From Clostridia bacterium (lineage in GTDB: Bacteria > Bacillota > Clostridia > Oscillospirales > Acutalibacteraceae), in assembly GCA_017430145.1 (NCBI GenBank), contig JAFRNP010000029.1:1-41754 (forward strand): a stretch of 41,754 bases of DNA, given 5' to 3'. The position numbers and the translations under genes are program-made. This document shows, piece by piece, positions 17,126-24,894 of the stretch (the first letter of the stretch is position 1; each line of letters starts with the position of its first letter). Below the pieces are notes generated by a model. It saw only the letters and a program-made list of their open reading frames with translations, had not been told where the DNA came from and searched no databases.

Positions 17126-18282
17126 ATCTGCAGCGGCTGACGGAGGTCGCCGGCGGCGTTGTGCGCCGCGTATGCTGGCAGCTTTTCCGGATCTGTCCGG
17201 TCAAGAAGAATAAGATCGCGGTGGTCTCCTTCTTCGGCAGGGGCTACAGCGATAACCCGAAGTATATCACGGACGTGCTGCTGCGGGACCCGGACCTTGC
17301 CGGAAAGCTGGATATCCGCTGGATGACGAAAAAGGGCGAGGAAACCTCCCTGCCCGACGGCGTGCGTGCGGTCCGGTTCGGCAGCGTCGCGTACGTCTAC
17401 CATATGTCCACGGCAAAGATCTGGATCGACAACGCCCGCAAATACTACACCGTGAAAAAAAAGAACCAGTATTATATGCAGACCTGGCACGGCGCGTTCG
17501 GCCTGAAAAAGATCGAAGCCGACGCCGCCGATACGCTGCCCGCAGGGTACCTGCGTATGGCGCAGCGCGACGCGCGCTTTACGGACGTGATGCTTTCCAA
17601 CAGCAAAACGCTTACAAAGCTCTATCGGGAGGCGTTCTGGTTCCCGCAGGGGGAGATCATAGAAAACGGCCTGCCGCGCAACGATATTCTGTTTTCCGCC
17701 ACCGAAGCGGACCGGCGCCGGACCCGCCGGGAGATCGGCGTTAAGGAGGACCGGCGTATCTGCCTCTACGCGCCCACCTTCCGAAACGACGGCAGGCTCG
17801 GGGCGTACGACCTGGATTATCCGCGGCTCGCAAAAGCGCTTGCCGGGCGTTTCGGCGGCGAATGGACGGTGCTATTGCGCCTGCACCCGAACGTGGCGAA
17901 GGCGGCGGGCGGGCTTGCCGCCGACGGCAAAACGGTCGTTGACGTCTCTGCTTTTCCCGATATCCAGCGCCTGTACACGGTCAGCGACGCGGTCGTGACG
18001 GACTACTCCTCGGTGATGTTCGATTTTATGCAGACCGGCCGCCCGGTGCTGCTGTACGCCTCCGATCTCGAGAGTTACCGGAAGGAACGCGACTTTTTTA
18101 TCCCGCCGGATTCGCTGCCTTTCCCGATGGCGCAGGATAACGACGGGATGGAGGCGCTGATCGCCGCCTTCGACCCGGAGGCGGAACAAAAAAAGACCGC
18201 CGCTTTCATCGAAAAGCACGGCTTCTGCGACAGCGGACACGCCGCCGAAACGGCTGCGGCGTGGATCAAAGAAAAGCTGTAA
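17122..18282 (+). CDS. CDP-glycerol glycerophosphotransferase-like enzyme (TagB/TagF family)
   Basis: 386 residues. Family motifs are in order: TWHGAFGLKK (121-130), YAPTFRND (216-223), LHPN (255-258) and TDYSSVMFDF (293-302), followed by RPVLLYASDLESY. In teichoic acid enzymes the first His and the second pair of motifs bind CDP-glycerol and act in phosphoglycerol transfer. Here it probably adds a polyol-phosphate group to the polymer made by the cluster; the length is that of TagB-type or decorating enzymes, much shorter than full TagF polymerase. ATG 17122 overlaps the flippase stop by four bases. A diverged copy of its last codons follows 23 bases after the stop. Confidence 0.9.
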   Translation: MNLQRLTEVAGGVVRRVCWQLFRICPVKKNKIAVVSFFGRGYSDNPKYITDVLLRDPDLAGKLDIRWMTKKGEETSLPDGVRAVRFGSVAYVYHMSTAKIWIDNARKYYTVKKKNQYYMQTWHGAFGLKKIEADAADTLPAGYLRMAQRDARFTDVMLSNSKTLTKLYREAFWFPQGEIIENGLPRNDILFSATEADRRRTRREIGVKEDRRICLYAPTFRNDGRLGAYDLDYPRLAKALAGRFGGEWTVLLRLHPNVAKAAGGLAADGKTVVDVSAFPDIQRLYTVSDAVVTDYSSVMFDFMQTGRPVLLYASDLESYRKERDFFIPPDSLPFPMAQDNDGMEALIAAFDPEAEQKKTAAFIEKHGFCDSGHAAETAAAWIKEKL

Positions 18283-18304
18283 TAGAAGAAGAAAATCTCA
18301 TAGA

Positions 18305-18370
18305 AGCGGACACGCCGCCGAACCGTTTGCGGCATGGATCTATGATAAACTGAAAAGCAGAAAAAAATAA
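18305..18370 (+). pseudogene. Diverged second copy of the 3' end of the glycerophosphotransferase gene
   Basis: Matches 18232-18282 closely at the start (AGCGGACACGCCGCCGAA identical). In its own frame it reads SGHAAEPFAAWIYDKL and ends KSRKK-stop, against SGHAAETAAAWIKEKL-stop. The offset is 73 bases, so it is out of frame with the real gene. The protein-like reading suggests a former functional C-terminus rather than random duplication drift. Confidence 0.65.
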
Positions 18371-18373
18371 AAA

Positions 18374-18404
18374 AGCGGACGCGCCTTCGGTCGGTACGTC
18401 CGCT
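18374..18404 (-). terminator. Terminator, mainly serving the minus-strand dockerin gene
   Basis: Arms AGCGGACG (18374-18381) and CGTCCGCT (18397-18404); on the minus strand the stem is followed by a run of T (plus strand AAAAAAATAAAAA). It may also stop the polysaccharide operon coming from the other side. Confidence 0.7.
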
Positions 18405-18425
18405 CATTTATCTGTATAAAAAGGG

Positions 18426-20264
18426 TCAGCCGGTCTGGACCGGGAAGTATGTGATCAGGTTTACGGAAAACCGCAGGATGAGCCGCGCGTCCATGGCGGT
18501 GATCCTGCCGTCCCCGTCCACGTCGCCGATGGAGAGCGTGAGGCTTGAGGGCTCGCCTTCCAGCCCCACGGAGCTGCGCAGCGCCAGCCGCGCGTCCGTC
18601 GCGTCCACACTGCCGTCCATGTCCATGTCGCCGTAGGCGTAGGAGGCGGCGTCGCTGTTCTGCGCGGAATAGGGCGTCAGTTCCTTTTCACTGGCGGAAT
18701 ACGCCAAAAACTGCGGATAACTGTCGTTCTGCCAGATCGAGCGCTGGGCGCCGGTCATCGTCAGCCACACCACGAACTGCGCGGTGCTGTCGTTGTCGTA
18801 GCGTAAAAACGCGTGGTTTTTGATGAACCAGGTGCTCTCCGGCAGCAGGCAGGTGGCGGCGTCGATCTTTAAGCCTCTCTCCATGTGGGTGTGCCCCCGG
18901 GAACACTTGGTTACGGTTTCAAGTTCTCTTGTCGCGTCGGCAGCCGTTGCGCCCAAAGAGGCGTATTTGACCGCCTGCATGCCGTCCGACTGCATGTTGA
19001 TGCTTGCGGTCAGAGGCACGATCTGCCGATTGTAGCCCGCGACGATGTTTACGCCGATGCCGTACGCCTGCAAGGAGGCAAAGGTACGCGCCGTGTCCGC
19101 CATAACGGTCCGGTAGTCGCCGATGCGGTTGAGCAGCGTGCGGTCAATGTTAGAAAAACCGCCGAACATGAATTTGATCGCTTTTTCGTAATTTTCCTGC
19201 GGGACGAGCGCCCAAAGCCCCGGCATATTGCGCATGTATTCGCGCAGAGAGTCTTCATAGATCGTCTCGCCGGCGTCAAACATCAGGTTTTTATAGCCGC
19301 TGCCCAGTTTCATGAACAGGCGGTTGCGGTCGATGATCAGCGCCGCCAGCTGCATGACGAGCGAAGCCGCCAGGGACGTGGAGGAGGAGTTGCCGAGGAA
19401 GGCGGTAAACGCCGCCTCTGCGAGGCCGCCGGGGTCGTCGCCGAGATAGCGCGCGATCGCGGCGCCCATGTCTTCGCCTGTAAGCGTATCGAACACGTCG
19501 CCGATATCAAAGTAACCGTCGGTGCCGTCCCGCTCGGTGCCCAGCGTACGCGCAAGCTCGCCGCTCATCAGGTCGCCGATGATCGGGTTGCCGACGATGG
19601 CGCTGTCCAAAAAGACGCAGTTGAGCACGTGATGGACGGCATGGTCGAAAAAGTGGTACAGATAGGAATTGACCACGTTTCCGCCGCTGCCGCCGGAAAG
19701 CAGCGCGACCCTGCTGCGCCCGGAGTATTCCAGCACCAGATCGATAAAGGTCTTCAGGACGTCGGCGTTTGCGTGGGGATCCAGCCGCCAGTCATAGTTG
19801 AAAACGTAGGCTTCGTCCGCGGAAAGCCTGCCCGGCATCGCACGCACCAGCGCGTCGATGTTCATGGTATAGTTTTCGGTATCCCGCTGGGTGGAGACGG
19901 GGGATACGAAGCTGCGGGTGCCGCTGTTTTCATTGACGGGGTCCCCGGAAGGTGTGCAGAGGATGGGCTGGAAGATCGTTTTGAGCGAATCGTTGACGCG
20001 GGCGATCCCGCTGCTTTTCGAGTCGTTCGCAATAAACAGCCCCAAAAAGATATTGGCAATGGGGAGCGCCGTGGAGGCGTCGTCGTAGTCGAACAGGATC
20101 GCCTGTTCCTCGGTCCCGGCGTTTTCGTAGAGCGTGATCTCCGTCATATCCGGAACGTAGATCAATACCGCCTCGCTCGTCGCGTTCGCGACCATCGTCG
20201 GTAAAAACGTCATCATGGCAACGCACAGCAGCAGCGCCACGCATTTTTTCATAAACCTTGGCAT
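18426..20264 (-). CDS. Secreted dockerin protein with LCAT-like alpha/beta-hydrolase core
   Basis: 612 residues from ATG 20264 (ATG 20252 is equally possible; neither has a strong ribosome site). A signal peptide (KKCVALLLCVAMMTFLPTMVANA) is followed by a core with FNYDWR (155-160) and GGSGG (191-195, S193 as possible nucleophile), the arrangement of lecithin:cholesterol acyltransferase-like lipases; H484 in KNHAFLRYD could be the catalytic His. The C-terminus carries two calcium-binding dockerin repeats (GDMDMDGSVDATDARLALR about 545-563 and GDVDGDGRITAMDARLILR about 580-598). Known dockerins bind cohesins on scaffoldins; no cohesin is seen here. Substrate unknown. A TTGCAA-17-TATAAT promoter lies upstream. 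Confidence 0.75.
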   Translation of the reverse strand: MPRFMKKCVALLLCVAMMTFLPTMVANATSEAVLIYVPDMTEITLYENAGTEEQAILFDYDDASTALPIANIFLGLFIANDSKSSGIARVNDSLKTIFQPILCTPSGDPVNENSGTRSFVSPVSTQRDTENYTMNIDALVRAMPGRLSADEAYVFNYDWRLDPHANADVLKTFIDLVLEYSGRSRVALLSGGSGGNVVNSYLYHFFDHAVHHVLNCVFLDSAIVGNPIIGDLMSGELARTLGTERDGTDGYFDIGDVFDTLTGEDMGAAIARYLGDDPGGLAEAAFTAFLGNSSSTSLAASLVMQLAALIIDRNRLFMKLGSGYKNLMFDAGETIYEDSLREYMRNMPGLWALVPQENYEKAIKFMFGGFSNIDRTLLNRIGDYRTVMADTARTFASLQAYGIGVNIVAGYNRQIVPLTASINMQSDGMQAVKYASLGATAADATRELETVTKCSRGHTHMERGLKIDAATCLLPESTWFIKNHAFLRYDNDSTAQFVVWLTMTGAQRSIWQNDSYPQFLAYSASEKELTPYSAQNSDAASYAYGDMDMDGSVDATDARLALRSSVGLEGEPSSLTLSIGDVDGDGRITAMDARLILRFSVNLITYFPVQTG

Positions 20265-20363
20265 GGGTCTTGTTTCCGGACGTCGGCAGGCGTCGGTACG
20301 TCCGCCGGACCGGTTCCTTTCTTTGAGAATCGGGTATATCAATAAAAGAAAAGTACAGTCTCC

Positions 20364-20392
20364 ATTATAGACTATCTTTTGTCAAATTGCAA
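20364..20392 (-). promoter_or_regulatory. Promoter of the dockerin hydrolase gene
   Basis: On the minus strand TTGCAA (20392-20387), 17-bp spacer, TATAAT (20369-20364). It leaves a leader of about 100 bases before the coding start. Confidence 0.5.
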
Positions 20393-20431
20393 GAGAAAGA
20401 TTTTGCCGGTCACCCGTCCGTATGTTGAAAT

Positions 20432-20459
20432 CAAAAAATCGTCCGCGAAGGCGGACGAT
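20432..20459 (-). terminator. Terminator of the HD/CmpB operon
   Basis: On the minus strand ATCGTCCGC-CTTC-GCGGACGAT followed by TTTTTTGA; it comes just after the end of the CmpB-like gene. Confidence 0.85.
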
Positions 20460-20464
20460 CCCTT

Positions 20465-21349
20465 TTATTCTCCCGATTTCTTGATGATCTCGTTCCACTT
20501 TTCCTCCAGCTCTTTCAGGCGGCGTTCCACGCCCTTGCCGAGCTGTGTCTCGTTGAAAAGCCTTCGTTCGCTGCGTTCGGCGGGTTTCGCGTTTTTTTTG
20601 TCGGCGGTCAGGGCGTTGAACTGGCTGCGCAGCTCCGCAAAATCCGCGCTGACGTCGCTTCTCCAGGCGTCAAATTTTTCGGGCACCGCGGCGACGGTCT
20701 CCTTGAATTCCGAGTATTTGTTCTCCGCCTTGCCCTTCAGGCTGCCGGTGGCGATCTTGACGAATTCGCCTGCCATAGAGATATTGAGTTTAAGGTCGTC
20801 GATCTTTGCCGTGAGCCTGCGGATATTGATGGTGGCTTTTACCGTCAGGAACAGGTCGCAAATAAACACGGCAAAGATCACCGCCAGCATGACGTAGCGC
20901 AGGTTTTGCGGCACAAAGCTGATCAGGTACCCGTAAAGGGGGCTGATGAAATAGGCGTAAAGCATACAGGCAAACGCCCAGTAGCAGGTATGCTTCAGGC
21001 AGATGCGCCCGTGCAGGTTCATGAACTCATGGGAATAATCCCACCAGCGCTGATGGAACAGCTTTTCCATCAGCCAGCTCGTCAGGTACTCAACGATGTC
21101 CGCGCCGAGGGTCCCCACCAGCAGCACCAGCCACCAGCGCGTCTGAAACGGTTCACGGATCGGGGTGAGCAGGATCTCAAACACCAGCACGCCCGTGCCG
21201 TAGATCGGGCACATGGGGCCGTTGAGAAAGCCGGAATTGATCAGGCGCCGCTCGCCCAGAGACCGGTACGTGCATTCCACCGCCCAGCCGATCATGCTGA
21301 ACAGGAAGAACATGAGAACGAGATTGAAAAACGAAGTCAGCTTCAACAC
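20465..21349 (-). CDS. CmpB-family membrane protein (putative ABC-transporter type IV permease)
   Basis: 294 residues. The N-terminal half has about five membrane segments with the family-typical SMIGWAVECTYRSLGERRL and NRGFLNGP-like (here NSGFLNGPMCPIYGTG) blocks, as in proteins annotated as putative ABC-transporter type IV / CmpB. The last third (about 185-294) is a soluble charged helix region. No ATP-binding partner is near, and transport by this family is not established, so the function is open. It follows the HD-domain gene after six bases and shares its promoter. Confidence 0.75.
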   Translation of the reverse strand: MLKLTSFFNLVLMFFLFSMIGWAVECTYRSLGERRLINSGFLNGPMCPIYGTGVLVFEILLTPIREPFQTRWWLVLLVGTLGADIVEYLTSWLMEKLFHQRWWDYSHEFMNLHGRICLKHTCYWAFACMLYAYFISPLYGYLISFVPQNLRYVMLAVIFAVFICDLFLTVKATINIRRLTAKIDDLKLNISMAGEFVKIATGSLKGKAENKYSEFKETVAAVPEKFDAWRSDVSADFAELRSQFNALTADKKNAKPAERSERRLFNETQLGKGVERRLKELEEKWNEIIKKSGE

Positions 21350-21355
21350 CCCCGG

Positions 21356-21949
21356 TCAATCGTTGCTGTCTGCCGCCGAAACGGCTGCCAGTTTTTCGGC
21401 AAACCGTTTGCCGAAAAAGCCTACCTCTGCGCGCAGCATTTCTACCGTCGCGCAGTATTTGTCGGACAGGCTGACCACCCACCCTTCCGCGTAACGGGGA
21501 GGCGTGGGCGTCAGCGGGAACATATGCCGCCGGATAATATTTTCTTCTTTTTTTGAAATCGCGGGATTCAGCAGACGGGCGTTATGCAGCGCGAAACGCG
21601 GGTGCAGGAACCCGTGGGGACGGTGCCACATGGCGGAATCGTGCCAGTCGTAATAAAACAGGTCGTGCAGTACGGCGCCGCGTACTGCCGCTTTCACGTC
21701 CAGTCCCATCTTTTTTGCGTAAACGTAGCTCACGTACGTGACGCTGCGCACATGGTCCAGCCGGTTGATGCTGGAATGCTGCTCGTAGCGTTTGAGGTAC
21801 TGTACCTCGTCCGAGAAATACAGGTCGCCGACCAGATCAAAGAACGCCCGGTCGCGTTCCGGGTCCAGCGCGTAGGATCTGAGGTAAGCGCCGTAAAGGG
21901 ACGTCGGAAGTGCGTCGCGCTGCGCGGGGGAGGAATGGTTTTTTGCCAA
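21356..21949 (-). CDS. HD-domain metal-dependent phosphohydrolase-like protein
   Basis: 197 residues. The HD superfamily metal residues are all present: H66 (LDHVRSV), H95-D96 (AVLHDLFYYDWHD), H142 and D163 (SLSDKYCA). These proteins hydrolyse phosphate esters of nucleotides or signalling molecules; the substrate here is unknown. The TTG start at 21949 follows AAGGAAGG. It is the first gene of a two-gene operon with the CmpB-like membrane protein, which suggests a joint role. Confidence 0.85.
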   Translation of the reverse strand: MAKNHSSPAQRDALPTSLYGAYLRSYALDPERDRAFFDLVGDLYFSDEVQYLKRYEQHSSINRLDHVRSVTYVSYVYAKKMGLDVKAAVRGAVLHDLFYYDWHDSAMWHRPHGFLHPRFALHNARLLNPAISKKEENIIRRHMFPLTPTPPRYAEGWVVSLSDKYCATVEMLRAEVGFFGKRFAEKLAAVSAADSND

Positions 21950-21981
21950 AATAAATACCTTCCTTTGCTATATGTATATTT

Positions 21982-22010
21982 ATCTTAGCACATTTTTCCG
22001 GCGTTTGCAA
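21982..22010 (-). promoter_or_regulatory. Promoter of the HD/CmpB operon
   Basis: Minus strand TTGCAA (22010-22005), 17-bp spacer ending in TGC, TAAGAT (21987-21982). Confidence 0.55.
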
Positions 22011-22096
22011 TAGTCCTTTTGAACGCTTTTTGCATACGCCTTCCGAACGCTTTTCGGATGCGTTTTTTATGCGCGGAACCCGAAAACTGCGGCGGG

Positions 22097-22125
22097 TTGA
22101 TTTTTTATAAAAAGTATGTTATAAT
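22097..22125 (+). promoter_or_regulatory. Promoter of the secreted PHP protein gene
   Basis: TTGATT (22097-22102), 17-bp spacer, TATAAT (22120-22125) with extended -10 TGT. Confidence 0.65.
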
Positions 22126-22180
22126 CTTTTTAAGTCATGTATACTTCGCGCCAACATTTGCCGAAAGTGAGGATGTCCCC

Positions 22181-23707
22181 ATGAAAAAAACGCTCGCCGT
22201 GCTTCTTGCACTTTGCTTCTGCCTGACGGTTCTGCCCTGTTTTGCCGCCGGGGCGCCTCTGACCGTTTCCAACCCCTATGCGGACGTTGACTGGACGGCG
22301 GCGACGCTGTACAAGGCGGCGCTGCACTCCCACACCAACGCCAGCGATGGCAGCCAGACGCTGGCGCAGTCCGTCGCGAGGCATCTGGCGTGCGGCTTCG
22401 ATATCGTGGCGATCACCGACCACGGCACCGTGGACCGGGGCTGGGATACCGATAATACCAATATCGTCAAAACCCTGCTCGACGCTCTGGACCGCAGCGA
22501 GGGCGGCGTGGAGCTGCTTTCCTCCGCCGGGACGCTGCCGGACGGTACCGCCTATACCTATACGACCGCCGAAAACGGCGACGACTATCTGACGGCAGAC
22601 GACGGCAGAACGATCCTGCGGGTGCCCTACGGGATCGAAAACAACGCCCTCTCCGTCAACGCCCACGTCAACTCCTGGTTTGTCGACTATGCCGACAACA
22701 GCGTTACCATCTATGAGGACGCCGTGAGGGGCGTTGACAAAGCCGGCGGCGTGTGCGTGATCAACCACCCCGGCGAATACACAAAGGCGCGCTACGAGCT
22801 GCACACCGCCGACGCTTACGACGAGGGGAACCCCGCCTATGCCTACTATATCAACAAGTACGCCCATCTGATCGACGCCTACGACGCGTGCATCGGTATC
22901 GATATCAATTCAAAAGGCGACAACCGGACGCGTTTTGAACGCAAGCTGTGGGATATCCTGCTGACCCGTTTCTCCGCCGACGGCAGGTCGGTGCTGGCGA
23001 TCGCCTCTTCCGACGCGCATCAGCTGAGCGTGATCGACACCGGCTTTACGCTGTTCCCGTTGACGTCGCTCACAAGCGACGCGCTGCGGCAGGCGCTTAC
23101 CAAAGGCGAAAGCTTCCCGGCAAGCCACTGCATCGGCAATTACGACGAGCTTGTTGAGATCGCCGGCGCCCTGCGGGAATTTTACGGCGAGACCCCGCTT
23201 TACGAAAGCGTGAAGGCGGCGGCGGACGCGATGGCGGCCAGGGTCGGGGCGATCGAAAACGGAGAGCTGCCGGCGGACGAGGATATCGGGATCACCTGGT
23301 CCGTACTGGACGGCGATGGCAGGACCGACCTGCCCATGCCCGCGGTCACGGGGGTATCGGTCGATAACGACGCGCATACGATACAGATCGACACCGAAAA
23401 CGCGTCGATCGTGCGCTTTATTTCCGGGGGAAAGCTCATTGATACCGTAAAAGCGTCGGACGGCGTGATCGACCTTGACGACTATGCCGGCAAACTCGGC
23501 AATTATGTCCGCGCGGAGATCTTCGGCGAGGGCGGGATCGTTTATACGCAGGCGTTTCTTTTGAACGCTGCAGCCAACGCCGGACGCGGCGGCAGCATGA
23601 CCGAGGGCGTCTATGTGAATCTCGGATTCTTCGATTTTCTGCTCAGCGTGTTTAATAACTGGCGGGAGATCGTCGTACGCTTTTTTGCTGCGTTGCCGAA
23701 AAATTAA
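22181..23707 (+). CDS. Secreted PHP-domain metallo-phosphoesterase-like protein
   Basis: 508 residues. A clear signal peptide (KKTLAVLLALCFCLTVLPCFA) is followed by a PHP fold with HSHTNASDG (H49, H51), AITDHG (D80, H81), a NHPGEY block (about 194-199) and SSDAHQL (about 276-282), the metal ligands of this superfamily. After the catalytic part comes a beta-rich stretch (about 395-470) and a hydrophobic-aromatic C-terminal segment (GFFDFLLSVFNNW...IVVRFF) that may touch the membrane. The N-terminus is taken at ATG 22181 behind AGTGAGGA. PHP enzymes are mostly cytosolic, so export implies an extracellular phosphate ester as substrate; none can be named. Confidence 0.85.
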   Translation: MKKTLAVLLALCFCLTVLPCFAAGAPLTVSNPYADVDWTAATLYKAALHSHTNASDGSQTLAQSVARHLACGFDIVAITDHGTVDRGWDTDNTNIVKTLLDALDRSEGGVELLSSAGTLPDGTAYTYTTAENGDDYLTADDGRTILRVPYGIENNALSVNAHVNSWFVDYADNSVTIYEDAVRGVDKAGGVCVINHPGEYTKARYELHTADAYDEGNPAYAYYINKYAHLIDAYDACIGIDINSKGDNRTRFERKLWDILLTRFSADGRSVLAIASSDAHQLSVIDTGFTLFPLTSLTSDALRQALTKGESFPASHCIGNYDELVEIAGALREFYGETPLYESVKAAADAMAARVGAIENGELPADEDIGITWSVLDGDGRTDLPMPAVTGVSVDNDAHTIQIDTENASIVRFISGGKLIDTVKASDGVIDLDDYAGKLGNYVRAEIFGEGGIVYTQAFLLNAAANAGRGGSMTEGVYVNLGFFDFLLSVFNNWREIVVRFFAALPKN

Positions 23708-23790
23708 GCGTCTTTTACGCTTATTCAATAAAATAACCTTATTTTTGTAAAAATATAATTAAATTACAATACGAAAAGACAAAAAAAATA

Positions 23791-23819
23791 TTGACAAAAA
23801 CATTCTTTTCCCTTATGAT
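23791..23819 (+). promoter_or_regulatory. Promoter of the SigH-like gene
   Basis: TTGACA (23791-23796), 17-bp spacer, TATGAT (23814-23819). A TATAAT nine bases further on (23828-23833) lacks a matching -35 box. The surrounding 140 bp are markedly AT-rich. Confidence 0.65.
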
Positions 23820-23850
23820 AAAAGTGTTATAATGTGACAGAGGAAGTTGT

Positions 23851-24447
23851 ATGAGCAAGACGACCCCGAAGGCGGCGTTCGGCGACTACGGCGACGAGCA
23901 GCTTGCGGCTGCGGTCCGGGCGGACGTCCCGGGCGCTGCGGAGGCGCTGTTCAGCAGATATCTGCCGACCGCAAAGTATCTGACGTCCGGCATCTCCGGC
24001 GCGTCCATAGAACAGGACGACCTGGTGCAGGAGGCGATGCTTGCCCTTTTCAGTTCGGTCTACGCTTATACGCCGGACAAAAAAGCGGCCTTTCGGACCT
24101 TTGCGACGGTCTGCATGAAAAACAGGCTGCGAACCGTCCTCAAAGCCCAGCAGACGCAGAAAAACGTGCCCCTTCATGCGTACGTCTCCCTGGAAGACGT
24201 CGACCCGACGGATCCCGCCGAGGATCCGGAGACCCTGCTCATTTCCAACGAAAACGCGGAATACCTGTTCCGTGTGATCAATACGGAACTGAGCCGGCGG
24301 GAGCGGGAGGTCCTGCGGCTGTTCCTATGCGGCCTCAGTTATGCCGATATCGCCGCAAAGCTCGGGATCAATGAAAAATCTGCGTCAAACGCCTTACAGC
24401 GGATGCGCGCGAAGCTCAAAAAAGCGATGGCGAATTCAAGTTCTTAA
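23851..24447 (+). CDS. Sigma-70 family factor of the SigH (Spo0H) type
   Basis: 198 residues. Region 2 includes QDDLVQEAMLALFSSVYAY (about 55-73) for core binding and -10 recognition; FRTFATVCMKNRL and QKNVPLHAYVSLED (103-116) are strongly reminiscent of Bacillus SigH (FKAFAELCI..., QKHIPLNSYASLD). Region 4 ends with SYADIAAKLGINEKSASNALQ (about 162-182), the -35-binding helix-turn-helix. It may direct RNA polymerase to stationary-phase or competence/sporulation-type promoters. The gene context differs from the usual spo0H position near ribosomal genes, so it may be an extra paralogue. No anti-sigma gene is next to it. Confidence 0.85.
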   Translation: MSKTTPKAAFGDYGDEQLAAAVRADVPGAAEALFSRYLPTAKYLTSGISGASIEQDDLVQEAMLALFSSVYAYTPDKKAAFRTFATVCMKNRLRTVLKAQQTQKNVPLHAYVSLEDVDPTDPAEDPETLLISNENAEYLFRVINTELSRREREVLRLFLCGLSYADIAAKLGINEKSASNALQRMRAKLKKAMANSSS

Positions 24448-24510
24448 CAGCTGCGGCTGTTCAGATATATCACACTGAAAGGTCAGGAAAAAAAACAGCG
24501 AGGTAGCACA

Positions 24511-24783
24511 ATGTACGAAGACAAAACACTGATTTGCAAGGAATGCGGAAAAGAATTCGTATTCACTGCAGGCGAGCAGGAATTCTACGCTGAAAAAGGC
24601 TTTGAAAACGAGCCTCAGCGCTGCAAGGATTGTCGTACTGCCCGCAAACAGGCTGCCAAAGGTGAGAGGAAGTATTTTGTCACTGTTTGCAGCCAATGCG
24701 GAAAAGAAGCAAAGGTCCCCTTTGAGCCGCGCGAGGACAGAGCCGTTCTCTGCAGCGAATGCTATGCAAAGTCAAAAGCCTGA
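24511..24783 (+). CDS. Small double zinc-ribbon protein
   Basis: 90 residues with two CxxC...CxxC units: C9/C12/C38/C41 and C60/C63/C81/C84, each expected to bind one zinc. The first resembles the probable zinc-ribbon family often annotated zf-trcl (CKECGKEF...RCKDCR); the second, VCSQCGKEAKVPFEP...CSECY, is the CxxC...CxxCY type. No catalytic residues, export signal or membrane segment. It lies 63 bp after the sigma gene on the same strand, so it could be co-transcribed. A role in nucleic acid or protein binding is only a guess. Confidence 0.85.
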   Translation: MYEDKTLICKECGKEFVFTAGEQEFYAEKGFENEPQRCKDCRTARKQAAKGERKYFVTVCSQCGKEAKVPFEPREDRAVLCSECYAKSKA

Positions 24784-24829
24784 GCAAATACCCCTGCACA
24801 TTCCATTCTTTCCTTTTGTACTGTATAGC

Positions 24830-24865
24830 AAAAGAGCGTATCTCGTTAAAAGATACACTCTTTTT
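24830..24865. terminator. Bidirectional terminator between zinc-ribbon gene and fucI
   Basis: AAAAGAG-CGTATC ... GATAC-ACTCTTTT hairpin followed by T-rich sequence on the plus strand; the A-rich left arm gives a T run on the minus strand. Confidence 0.75.
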
Positions 24866-24894
24866 TCTTTCTGTCTTTTTCAGCCTGTTGTTTT

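Noticed and set aside
18885-20204. 439-codon plus-strand frame opposite the dockerin hydrolase gene
   Set aside because: The minus-strand frame has a signal peptide, hydrolase motifs and dockerin; the opposite frame has none.
23705-23723. Terminator after the secreted PHP gene
   Set aside because: TAAGCG/CGCTTA arms are only six bases and no T run follows; too weak to call.
23828-23833. TATAAT as -10 box of the sigma gene
   Set aside because: It is 31 bases from TTGACA; TATGAT at 23814 has the right 17-bp spacing.
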